Origin: Nageia nagi
Taxonomy: Eukaryota; Pinophyta
NCBI GenBank assembly: GCA_050084985.1
Contig: JBITNC010000002.1
Span: 6,262,001 to 6,326,000, forward strand
DNA: 64,000 bases
Reading direction: 5' to 3'
The notes under the pieces are model-generated. The model was given only the letters and a program-made list of their open reading frames with translations, searched no databases and had not been told where the DNA came from. The translations under genes and the position numbers were made by a program. Positions 24,760 to 36,399 of this stretch are shown one piece after another (the stretch's first letter is position 1; each line of letters starts with the position of its first letter).

Positions 24760-25600
24760 CAACCAGATTGATAGATGTATTGAGTATACACCATGTAGGT
24801 AGAAGGAATGAGTCTAAAATACACGAAGAATTCTTACAAGGAATATTTTTAGATCTCTTTGATATTTGGGAAGCATTCTAGGACCATAGAGTATGGAAAT
24901 GTTTCTTCATTCAGGAAGGATTCTATTTTAGTAATAAAAAATTATGGATTCCACAAGGTTCCATGAGGGAGAACCTTATTAGATAACTTCATGGGGGAGG
25001 TCTTGAAGGACACTTTAGAAGTTACAATACGTTGCTATAATTAAATAAAAGGTATTATTATCTAGGATTATGAATAGATATAAAGTATACAAAACTTATC
25101 CATTGGTAAAAGGAACTAGTAGGAATATAGGGTTATACAAACCATTACTATATCTTAATGGACCTTAAGATGATATTAGTGTAGATTTTATGTTGGGATT
25201 TCTTAGAATACATAAGAGAAATAATAACATCTTCACAAAATGGTACACTTTATACCTTTAAAAGGACTATCAATTCTTCACGCAATGCTTAGATATTCTT
25301 TCCAAGAAGTAGGGAAGAAATTATATGGATTACTAAGATTAAAATTAGAAATAGGGACACCAAGTTCTAATCCATTTCTATAAGAGGTTATGGAAAATAT
25401 TAAGCATGAGATATTTGGATTTGAGTTTAACAAATCATCCATAAATATATGGATAAACCAAAGTAATCAATAAGAGTTTGGGCAATCTATTGACCAAAAT
25501 AGTTGGACACCAAATTACTTGGCTAAGTTGAATTTGCTTGCAATAACTCTATAAATAGGAAAATAAAAGTTATCAATATATTATTTGGAATCAGATACTT
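24760..25600 (+). pseudogene. Gypsy integrase remnant, plus strand
   Basis: The readable parts are QEGFYF-like and IPQGSMRENLIR followed by HGGGLEGHFRSYNT, the region before the integrase zinc finger of Gypsy elements. Next come GTSRNIGLYKPL and DISVDFMLGFLRIHK, the start of the integrase core with its first Asp. Stops are frequent and the core's later acidic residues are not recognisable. The piece shares strand with the gag remnant at 20840. Confidence 0.7.
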
Positions 25601-26390
25601 ACATCTATATCATGATAATACATTATTAGTAATTAGTATAGGGGTCGCTTGTGTAAGTATGTGCAAAAGATCCCCAAAACCCTAATTGATGCAGATGATG
25701 TATGTAAGGAAATCATTAGTAGTATTTCCCAAGTCTTTGTTGGGTTTGCTGGTGTTTATTTGTTTTTAGTCTTGATGATGGTTTTGACTATGCGAGCTAT
25801 GCATGCATACTAGATACATCTATTATAGGTCATCTTGACAATGGTCATGATTTGAATCATGCAAACCCTAATGCTTTCGAAAATAATCTTTTACACCCTA
25901 ATTTGGATGATAAAAGGAGATTTATCGCCCACTCAACACAACAAGATGGAAAGTGGTGTTGAAGCAACATTGGAGGTGTTGGGTAGTAAATGCATTATCT
26001 TTTACAATATATTTGGATTAGTCACATCAAGGTCATCTCCTTGAAGCTTTGGATGTTTGTGCAAAATGAAACTAGATGTACCAATTTCTTGTTATTTTTC
26101 TTCAAAGCTTTACAAATCATAATTCCCCTTAGGACAACGCTTGGAGCCCAAATTCTAATTACTTAAAGGATACTTCTTTCACTCAACATATAGACGTGTT
26201 AGAGCAACACGAGAGGTAAATGGGAGTGCTAAGCTCGTATATGGATCATATTTAAGGCTTGAGTGTTGGTGTTGAATGTCCCTCACTTCATACATTACTT
26301 TACGAGTAAGTGTATTTAGTCAATGACAATAGGTCCATCATCTTATTTAAAGACTCTTGGAATATGATTTATTTATTCTAAATAAAATAA
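25600..26390. other. Stretch without recognised genes
   Basis: Nothing with a family motif was seen. The short open frame at 25859-26044 has no recognisable domain. Base composition is slightly less AT-rich than to the left. Confidence 0.4.
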
Positions 26391-26987
26391 ATTAAATTAA
26401 AAACTCAAGACAAAATTGTGATTCGCCATATCACTCAAGGTGTAAGTGAAGACCATACTTTATATTTAAATTATATTTTGAAATTTACTTTTTTTAAGAA
26501 AAAGAAAACTATGATTCTAAAGACTCTCAAAAAAACTAAGAAAGATTTTTTATCTACCAAATCATTTAATATACTAATAAAAAATAAATTATATTAACAT
26601 CCACTTAAAACTATACACCACTAAGTTTTATTATTCATTAATTATCTCTTTTAAAATATATCATTTTCCTAATATATTAAATTAATTATCTAAATTTAAT
26701 TAGTTAAAAAAAAAATTCAAGTATAAATTTGAAAACAACATTTTGAACTCCACACATACTTTCCACCCAAAGTAGTGCTATGTTGGAAAATATTGGAATA
26801 TCCAACTTCTTGGGCTGATCAATCATGGAGAAAAATATGACTAAATGATGGTGCTCTGGCTTTCATGGTGATGGTGTGACAGCAGGTAAAAAATAAAGAA
26901 TCACGAGCCCACACATCACATAAATTAATCATTCACAACTACCCAATCAACGTCCACAGTACTGATATTAATAGGGCAACAACTCTC

Positions 26988-27008
26988 CGCGGTCTTATCT
27001 GGGCCTGG
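26988..27008 (+). promoter_or_regulatory. Conserved promoter block of the bHLH gene (copy C)
   Basis: CGCGGTCTTATCTGGGCC followed by TGG, 150 bases before the ATG, shared with copies A and B. The duplicated 5' flank reaches back to about 26390, where it still aligns loosely with the flank of copy B from 10240. Confidence 0.6.
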
Positions 27009-27137
27009 TTTTCTTACACCAGTCAAATCCATAGATCCATGTTCTACTTTATCAAAACAGCAAATTCCCTTTTATAGAGTGGCCATTATCTCGATTGTGG
27101 GCATTACAGAGCTTCTTAAGTTTAAAAGAATCAACAA

Positions 27138-30100
27138 ATGGAATCGTTTGATTATCTGAGCAGAGTAGCGCTGCAGGATTTGGAGATTGGTATCATGGAA
27201 GCGAGCAGCGGCGTCTACTCTATGAATGCCCTTCTACAATATTCTTCTTCTTCCAATACCATTCCTACCACTTCTATTCATGGGGACGCCCTAAGCTTTA
27301 CAAATAGCGTTAATTCGGGTCACCAAGAACTGCACGGACTGTGGAAGAACGGGGATTCTTCCTCACCATTTTCGTTCGAGATCGATGATGGAAAAGGAGG
27401 AAAGATGAAGGGCGTTGCGAAGAAGCAAGAGGAGGACTGTTTTACTGGGGAGAGCGATCGAGACGAGGAAGGTATCAAGTTCATGACGGGTACCAAAAAA
27501 ATGGTATCGGAGAGGAAGCGCCGCAGGAAACTGAATGAGAGTCTTTATACCTTGCGCTCCCTTGTTCCCTTCATCACCAAAGTAAGAAAACAGAAACCCA
27601 TTTAGTCTGCAGATTCCAACTCTGATCTTATCTGCATAAAGCATGCCATTCATAATGAATAGAAAAATAACGTGTGTTCTTATCAATACGTAATAATTAA
27701 TACACTAAAGAAGAAGTCTTCATTTTCAATTTTTTTACAGGGTAGATTTCCTTCAATTTATGGTGAGATTATAGGGTTTATCAGAGTCTTCTCGGAATTG
27801 AAATTCCAACCCTATTCGTGCACACATCATTTGTGGAACAGTAGAACTGTTAAAAGTAAACATATTTCATAGATTATTATGATGGCCTGTCATCAGATGC
27901 AATTGTTAAACTGTCCATCTATTCAATATGATTTGATCTTGGCATTGACGTATGTTACTTTGGTGTCTTGTCTTGAATTATCAGAACAGGCTTTATGAGC
28001 ATTAGATTAGACATAAATTCTACTTTTTCTAAAGTTTAACCAAGTTTCTTTAGTAGGATTATTGTGAGGAATAAAGTTTTGAATTTTGATAAAGATGAAA
28101 TGACAAATAGAATTGACAAAGATATTAATAATGCGGTAAGGTAAAAATAATCAAATGATTATCTAAGTTTTTAAAGCTAAGAATTAGATATTTATTTATA
28201 AGGATAATATTAAAATTAATTATTTTTTACAATTGAAATTTGATATATTTTAGCATTAAAATTTAAAATATGAAATAATTTTTATTTCATGATATAAATG
28301 TAGTAAGATTTTAAAATTTACTTACAAATTTGGTATGGTGAAATGTATAAAGTTTTACTTTACAACTTCATTTTTATTAAATTTGGAGCTTGATTTTTTT
28401 CTCTTTAAATTTAGATGTTTTATTTTAGTTGCATTTAAAACTTTTAGTATTGTATATCGAACCTCTGCCTATGTGGTTTTGCTCATTGATGAGTAGGTTA
28501 GGAGGGTTTTGAGGGGTGGGAAGCCCCCATCGATAATGGGGTTTGGGGGCAACATCCCTAAAGCCAAAATACACATGGTTTTCTCTAATTATTTTCCATC
28601 ATTATTAGTGTAATTCAATGGATTTAAAGGATATTTTTCATTATTGCAAGTGCATATAATTTATTTGATATATCATTTTATTAGGGATATGATTTACATA
28701 TGAAATGAGACATTATAACATATAAGACTAGCATATTCATATGTTTCTAAAAGATGTTACTAAAGCACAATTCTTAAAGCTTACAGATAGGCCTATTAGT
28801 CCTCTCAACATGAAGAGGGAGACTCTTAAAATGGTGATGTTGATGCACGAGGGAAAAAAAATCAGGTCATATCTTATTAGGTGCTAATTGTAAGTACCAT
28901 CTATAATTATTTGATAGCCTATGAGTCATATATTTTTCGTAATATGATAGATAGAACATCTAACCAAATGAAAGACCATCATTCCCAACCATAGGAGCCA
29001 TGCACCATCATCACTAATGCACAAGACACTCATCTGTAGAACATAGGGCTAGCCTCCACTCCACCCTTGATCAAATGAAACCACTAGAGGTATGTGCCAT
29101 CTAGCCTTGCATTCAAGACTGTACAACATGGTCCCTTGGTGAGACTATGGTGATTCATCCAACCCAAGCTAGCTAGCTTGTTCAAGGCATGCAGCGAGGA
29201 ACCATGCTCGCATGCCAGCGCATGTGCATGTGTCCCTTGTCTCAATCGTGAGAGAAGGAGCATTCTTAGCCTTTATGATATGAAAATATCATGGTACTTT
29301 AGCTTTGTAATTTGTCTCTCCATTTTTTAAATCATCATGATGGATATTCATAAAGATAAAATATTGCATCACCTAGCCACATACATATTATCTATTAATA
29401 TATGATCATTTTGTATTCTCTACATGCATAAGGGAGATTTTTGAATATGGGTCTCTCAAATTTGAGAGTTTTCAACATTTGTTGCTTCGAACTCCCCTAA
29501 TATGAGTAGAATAATTTAACTAGCTTTATGTGGAGATTGATTTTTATAATAATTTATATCATGTTATTATGTTTTTGCATTGATATTTTATTTAGTATTT
29601 TGACGTTTCATTAACTTTTAACATACAACTCTTGATATATGTATCAAATATTCTTATTTTAAAAATACATCATACAATTTATTTTTGAAATAAAGTTTGA
29701 TTAATAATAAAAGTTAATAATATTAAAATCACTATTTCAATTTCAATTGATATAGTTTAATAAGAATTCCATTTTTAATACTATTTCTTGGGGAAGCTTA
29801 AAAGAAAAATATAGATTGAAAGATGAAAAAAACTCAAACAACTAGCTTCCCAAAAATAAAAATAAAAATTAAACCTTAAGAAAAACACTAACTTTATTAT
29901 AAATAACCGTAAGTTGTAATGTGGGTTTAACAGATGGACAAGGCATCCATCATTGGAGATGCCATCAAATATATCCAAGACTTGCATAATCAGGCCAGAG
30001 ATATCAAGGCCGAGATTACAGCCCTGGAGTCCAACAACGACTGCTCTTCTTCAACAATAACAGCTGATGTGGATGACAACTATCATCAGTCTCAAGATAT

Positions 30101-30598
30101 CAAGTCTCACATGCCCAAACTCGAGCCCTCTATGACTTCAACATCAGAAAGAGAAGGATTTGGCCATGCCAATGTGGCTCTTCAAGTAAGTAAATGCCAG
30201 TAATTTGAGAACTCACTCAGGATGATGATGATAAGGTAGTGTGTAATGATCATATTCTTTACCAGGTCGACATTTCACAGATAGAACAGAGAACATTTCA
30301 CATTAGAATGTTTTGTAAAAAGGAGCCCCGTGTACTAGTCCTTTTGACAAAGGCCATGGAGTGCATTCAACATCTGGAAATTCACAATTCTAGTCTGACC
30401 TGCTTTGACAGCATCATCATCAATACTATTATTGCAAAGGTATGTCCATAGTCTGCTCTTTTCAGAAAAACAAGGAAAAGAAAAATCATTTTTGTGATGG
30501 CTGTTAAATTTTTGGAACAGACAGAAATGGAGGTCGAATCTCTCAGAAATGCCATTATGGGGAGTGCTTCCAAGTACGGTTTCCATGCACCATCATAA
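27138..30598 (+). CDS. bHLH transcription factor with ACT-like C-terminus (four exons, 315 aa)
   Basis: Four exons join in phase 0: 27138-27581, 29934-30185, 30266-30439 and 30521-30598, with GT-AG introns throughout, giving 315 residues. Exon 1 carries an acidic/Ser-rich N-terminus, the basic region and helix 1 (SERKRRRKLNESLYTLRS, about residues 124-141). Exon 2 starts with loop and helix 2 (MDKASIIGDAIKYIQDLH), followed by a leucine-poor linker. Exons 3 and 4 form an ACT-like fold (VDISQIEQRTFHIRMF...). This layout is that of plant bHLH subgroup III(a+c), near Arabidopsis bHLH35/bHLH27; these are nuclear E-box-binding dimers. Odd point: helix 1 has LNES where copies A, B and most relatives have LNER. 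The exact targets cannot be told from sequence. Confidence 0.88.
27582..29933 (+). other. Intron 1 of the bHLH gene
   Basis: A 2352-base intron, donor GTAAGA and acceptor TTTAACAG. The first 350 bases are shared with the intron starts behind copies A and B. At about 28490-28590 there is a G-rich stretch able to fold (GGGAAGCCCCCATCGATAAT, then GGGGTTTGGGGGCAAC), of the sort seen in Gypsy LTRs. The rest is AT-rich with no coding signal. Confidence 0.75.
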
Positions 30599-31390
30599 GT
30601 AAAAGCTTAACTTTCATATTATGGATAATACGACGTTAACCTCCAGTCGCAAAAAGAACTAACCTAAATAAAATGATGAAGAATCCTTTTAGCATGTATT
30701 GAATTTCCATATTCTCTCTGATCTTATTTCTTGTGGTAAGATTTGCATGATATATCGCAGGATTTCAAGCAACTCTTTTGGTATAAAATGTATTAACTAC
30801 TCTTATTGGGTTGGGAGTTCAGATTTGTGAATGGGAACATGGAAGACGTCAATTATGATTCTAAATGTAAATTAGTAATTAAATGATTTTATGAACATGA
30901 TATATTTAATTATTGTATTTTTTATTGATTAAAAAGTATAAGAAGTATTGATAACCTTGTGTGTTGTTAATGTGATATATAAGATATAACTTTTCTTTTA
31001 TTTGTTTAAGTCATCACAAAAGGTATCTATTCTCTCAAAACTTATCTCAAGTAAGATCCTACCATCTACTCGATAGGATTTTAGTATGTTTCAACTTTTA
31101 GGGGTAGAGAGTTTTGAACCTGGGCCTCCTATATGTAAGAGCTTTGAACTTATCTCTTCAACTTCCCTATCTATCAATTCAATTGTAAGATAGAAATTTC
31201 AAGATTGATTTTTTTTTTCAAATTAATGAAATAAAATATATAGTATTGTTATATTTTTTAAGATCTGAGAATGTCTTAAAAAATGAAACCTGTAATATAT
31301 TAGGTCTGTAAAATTTTATATATTTTATGTTTTAATTTTAAAAATAATTTACATAATTAAATATTTTTTTACACAAAATATTGATTCAAT
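30599..31390. other. 3' flank of the bHLH gene
   Basis: AT-rich DNA without a gene. No clear polyadenylation signal could be singled out among many AATAAA-like words; one AATAAA occurs at about 30666. Near 31111-31130 the minus strand reads AGGAGGCCCAGGTTCAAAAC, a tRNA-like B box and a possible SINE trace. Confidence 0.4.
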
Positions 31391-31394
31391 TAAA

Positions 31395-32090
31395 TATGAT
31401 TCTAATATGCTTCCTAAATTATTTTCTCATAACTTAAAAGATAATGCATTAAAATGGTACTTTACTATTCTTGAAAAAAGTGTTAATAGTTATGAAAATC
31501 TTATTCATTTGTTTATAAAAGATTTCAAATATAATATTGCTGAGAAAGCTCAATACAAAGATTTGTGTAAGATTAAGCAATTAAGTAATCAAAGTTTGAT
31601 TGCTTTTGTAAGAGATTAGAAAAAAAAATGTAAATAAAATCATTGTTGATGAAAAATATTTGAAAGATATTTTTATTGCTTCTTTATTACCTCTGTTTAT
31701 ATTAGAAGTGATTGATCTTGATAAGGCAAGCTAATTGGTAGGCTACTTAAGAACGAATCTTGTATTGTTCAAATTTATCAAACAAAGATACACACACCAA
31801 AAACTAATAATGATACTGCTAAAAAATAAATTATTCCAATTATGAATACTAGTAGAAGACCACCAAGAAGAAAATTTGCAAAGTTACATGAAAGTGTAGA
31901 TAAATTTTTTGATGTTTTATTGCAAAAAACTTATTGAGTTACCCTTAATTATTCAATATCATTTCCCAAATGGTGTTCTTAAAAATTATCAATTTGAAGA
32001 ATTTTACAATTATTAGAAAACTTTAAGATACCTAACCAAAAATTATAGGGTTTTCAGGAACATCATTCAAGATTCATTGATCAAAAGGAT
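31395..32090 (+). pseudogene. Gypsy gag remnant
   Basis: An open piece (31407-31619) reads MLPKLFSHNLKDNALKWYFT and continues LIHLFIKDFKYNI and DLCKIKQLSNQSLIAFVRD. This fits the retrotransposon gag domain (LxxxAxxWF...FxxxFxxxI...LxxLKQxxxESLxxFVxRW). A later part near 31855-31930 reads RRPPRRKFAKLHESVDKFFD, like the linker before the Gypsy protease. After that nothing is recognisable. A CTCTATAAATAAG element at about 32499 could be a promoter of a linked LTR. Confidence 0.65.
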
Positions 32091-33168
32091 ATAAAGATAC
32101 ATGATGACCTACAATATGAGAAGCATTATGATGATGGTCTAGTACATCTTCATAATCAATAGATGGACATCTTCATTAACCCTTTACCATAATTGAATCA
32201 ACAACCCAAAGGATTAATTAGAATGGTAAGTACATGTGACTTTTCTAAGTATTGTTTTGTAACCATTTCAATTATGCAAAGGCCTTTCAGTCTCATGATA
32301 CGCTTAAGAGAAGTAATTGCTAAAGTATCAAAGGTGGATATCTCAAAACTCAATTTTTAGCTAGAGTGTTTGAGCTAAAGGGTCAACTACTATGAGTTAT
32401 GAAAGAAAAGGCTAAATTGAGTTTTGAGAGATCCTTACTATCCCAACCTTCAAAGGCTAAATAGTGTAATCTCCATCTCTACGGTAGTCACCCTAATGGC
32501 TAGGTCCTCTATAAATAAGCCAAATCATGACATTAGTACCTCAAATTAAATAAAATATAATAAAATTTGGACTATATTTTATATTATTAATAAAACTTCG
32601 AAGTATTTTTGTACTTATAAGTGAGGAAACCATTGGAATGGCTTCATGTGTGATGGTGATCCCCTTAATATCCATGCTAGGGGGGAAATGAAGGCTCTAG
32701 ATCCATCATGGGTACCTCCTCCTCCTCCTATTTCTCATCATTTGTATCAACAAATTCTTCATCTGAATACTTATTTTTGGAGACCTCCATCTCCTCCTCA
32801 CCCAACTTAGGGATACTAATAAGGGTAGGGTAGATGATCTCCCACCAAGCATCATAACTAGGCATCATGCTAGGGGAAACAAAGATTTCCATAACAACAT
32901 CTAACTCAATGAGATCCTCCTAGGTTAATCTTCACACTGGCATCATTTGGTCATTAGTGGGGCATCCCCCTCTACTATTTGTTGAAGATAATATATTAGG
33001 ATTTTTGGTATATCCTGCATAACTTTAAATTATCAAAGCACCCTAATAGGATAGTAAGGATCTAAATCCTTCCTTCGTGATTGAAGGAAGGAGTCTTAGT
33101 ATACCCAAACTAAGTGGTGGGTATTCTCATCCCACACATTTTCTTGATAGGCCACACATATGATGTCC

Positions 33169-34335
33169 CACTACAACACAAATTCCATTTAGCATCATCT
33201 AACAGGTGTTAAACTAGTCAAAAAATATGTATTGACATCATTAGCATCAGTAAGTGTCTAACATTGATTTTATGCAATTTTTTCATATTTTGACACTATT
33301 ATTGATGTTATTTCTAATGCTAATTATTGTTAGAATAACCTTGAAAAAAAGGTGGTATCACACATGGATCATGATCTAACCATCAATTAAATTATTTAAA
33401 ATCAATAGTTATACATACATCAAAGACTCTTTAAAAATAGTAGGACCACTCTCTATGCTCTTCAACATGTCTTCAATTCCTGCAATCCTACATTGCCAAT
33501 AATGCCCTTCTAAAGGGAAAGCTCCTTCATTCACTCATGCATAAGTTTCGATAAGACATAATTACCACATGTATGTCAAATGCAAAATTTTGGAAGACAC
33601 CTACAAATTTTTCCACTATATGAATAAATGAGACATCTTCTTATGGAAAATGATAATTTTAGGTTCCCAAATACATGGATTTACTCAACAGGTATTGACA
33701 CAATTTCACTAAAAGCAAAAAATAACAACAATAGTCCAACCAAATCATTTCATCCTTCCCATCATTTTCAAAGCATGCACCAAATTTGGAGATTTATAAA
33801 AAAGGTTTATACATAAATCAAATACTCTATATAATTGGATTTCCTTTCACTAAATGCAACAAACAACAACACTAGTCCAGACAAATCAATTCACCTTTCC
33901 CAACATCCTCAAAGCATGAACTAAACTAGGAGATTCATAATAGGATTTATATATACATCAAATACTTTTTAAAATCATATTTTATAGACTACAATGATCA
34001 CAAGATATGCATAAAATAACTAAATATAATTTTTTCCTAAAATTCTACATTCTGATGCAATATATAATGCCTAATGATGCAATACTTGATAGAATTAACA
34101 ATAAGTGATGCTATGATTGATGTAAATGTATTTTTATAATGCCTATTATGATGAAATATGGCATTATATGTGATGCAATATGATGCCATATCATATTTTT
34201 GATGATGCTAAAAGTGATGTGAATCATGATATGTATGTTAGCATCATCTTTAGTAGTAGTATTTTGGAAAAAAAAATTAAAATACATTAGCCTCGAATGT
34301 TCACCCTAATACTAAACCTAATTTGTGTTGTAGTG
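33169..34335. mobile_element. Non-autonomous CACTA-type DNA transposon 1 (1167 bp)
   Basis: Perfect 16-bp terminal inverted repeats, CACTACAACACAAATT at 33169-33184 and its complement at 34320-34335. The ends begin CACTA, as in the CACTA/EnSpm superfamily. Subterminal TGATGC and GCATCA words recur near both ends. The flanking triplets are TCC and TTC, so the 3-bp target duplication is imperfect by one base. There is no transposase. A 141-bp tandem duplication lies inside (starts near 33704 and 33845). Confidence 0.8.
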
Positions 34336-34755
34336 TTCTTTAGTTGCAAGACATCTATATCATGTATGCTCACCTCTATCTCCTTAGTTTCCTTGTAGTA
34401 TTTCATATCTGATGTCAAGTAGGTGATGATTGGATCTATCTCATCCAACCACAATCACTCTAATCTAAAAGGCTTGAACATAGCTATGTGTTATATGTCT
34501 ACACTTGTAATAGTTTGACATGAGCCATGGTCACATTGCCCATAGTTAGAATGTGGTACAAATCCTAATAAAAATGATCAAGTATGCATGAAGCCTAAGA
34601 GAAGATGACTCACCTTGCATAGATCTCTTGAACTATCTAGATGAGCTTACACAAAAATGTAGAGTTATTCTTATTGGGGCATAAAAACATGGTAATAAGA
34701 GAAGCAACCAACAATCAAAGTTTATGACCATGAGGATCAAACTAGCATGTTGTGT

Positions 34756-35716
34756 CACTATTACCAAAAGGCCAATTTGCATCCTTTTTTGCATCTTAAA
34801 ATATGGAAAATAAAAATTGATGTTAATTTGCGTTGACATGCATTATTTTTTTCCATTTTTCACTTTTTTTATGTAAATTATGACACAAATTTTACATCAC
34901 ATTTCACTAACGAAAATATAAAACATGTTTTACCTATTCATCAATCAACCAATCGATGCCTCACATTCATTTCATCCTTCATCCATACCAAAAGTGATTA
35001 CCCAATAGCTAAATGCCCTCTCCTATCTATATTTATTAACAAACCCTCCATATAATTCTTACATTTCATACACTTTAGCTAATTTTTTTTCTTCCTTAGT
35101 TTTCAAGTTTCAATTGTAGCTATGGCACCTAAGGAAAATAAGAAGCCTATAGAGAATAATCCCATAAAAAAAACTCCATATTTGAAGAAAAGAAAAAAGA
35201 GAATAAGCCCATAGTTGTAGAAAAGAAAACTTCTTTGAAGGCCAAAAAAGAAGCAAGAAATAAAACCCTTACTGTATTATTTAGGAAAATAATATATAAT
35301 AAATTTAAATTTTTAAAACCTAAACCACTAAGCCCATTCTTGAACTAGTTTAATGAAACCTATGTCATTCCCCCAAGTTTGAGCTCTTTTTTTTTAAATC
35401 GCACAGAATTAAAAGATCTACAATTCTATGATATTTTCTTTTGAAATATTATGCAAAAGTTAACATAAATTATGAAAATTTGGCACAAAAATTTATGCAA
35501 ATAATAAAATTTTGATGCAAAAATCAACCTAAATTTTAAAAAATGATGCAAAAGGTGGCTTTAAGGATGCAAAAATGATGCAAAAAAGGATGCAAATTCT
35601 AGCATGATAGTTTGCATCAAAAATTGTATCGAAAAAATGAAAAAAAAAATATAAAAAAATTTACCAAAGCATTTCGAGTCAAAAAAAGGATGCAAATTGA
35701 CCTTTTGGTAGTAGTG
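34756..35716. mobile_element. Non-autonomous CACTA-type DNA transposon 2 (961 bp)
   Basis: Terminal inverted repeats of 35 bp (34756-34790 and 35682-35716) with two mismatches, starting CACTA. They are flanked by a perfect 3-bp target duplication, TGT on both sides. Many copies of a TTTTGCATC/GATGCAAAA word lie near the ends, most of them on the right (35490-35630), as expected for subterminal transposase-binding repeats. No transposase is present. A short Lys-rich frame starts at 35122 (MAPKENKKPIENN) and soon meets stops. Confidence 0.92.
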
Positions 35717-36399
35717 TGTGAAGGAATATCACTCGCTTGTACCAATCATAATTATGGTTTTTAGTAAACCAAAAGGAGAGATCATCTAATTATTGCTTCC
35801 CCCAATGATGGCATGCTCAACTAATCTCTTGTACACCATAACCCTCCATAATTAGTATACATACAATAATACTATCACCATCATTTCACTTATTGGGAGG
35901 GGAAAGGTATTTAAATTTAGATCCCATCTCTCAATTAGAGCCATCAAGAGTGAGAAATCTAGTTGTACATGCATGATGATAACTAGGTCATATAAATTAG
36001 CATCCTCAAGCAATGTGTTCTCATTATTTTATTAGATCCATTCATGTACCCTCTCCAACATGATGAACTGCATGGTAACCCCCCTTAATTAGCTTCTTAT
36101 GGACCTACAATGAGTATATATAACCATGCACTAATATTTTTAGGAAGAATTGAGCAACATGCATGAATCAATTTTTGTAAATGGATACCAAGACTTAGGT
36201 TTCTATACAAAATTTCAAAGTTGATGGAAATAGGGCCAACTCACCACATGATCCATTGGTAAAGTATGGATAAGCTTAGCCTTTTAACCCTATCAACATG
36301 CTAAGGGTGTCTTTTCCTATCTACACATGGGCTCACCTTTGTTCACCATGCAAACACATCAAATCATAAATAAAGTGGCTCAAAATAATCATGGTGGTT

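Noticed and set aside
28930-29260. Less AT-rich stretch in intron 1 as a possible hidden exon
   Set aside because: No bHLH wording and no fitting splice sites; the phase-0 join from 27581 to 29934 already gives a complete protein.
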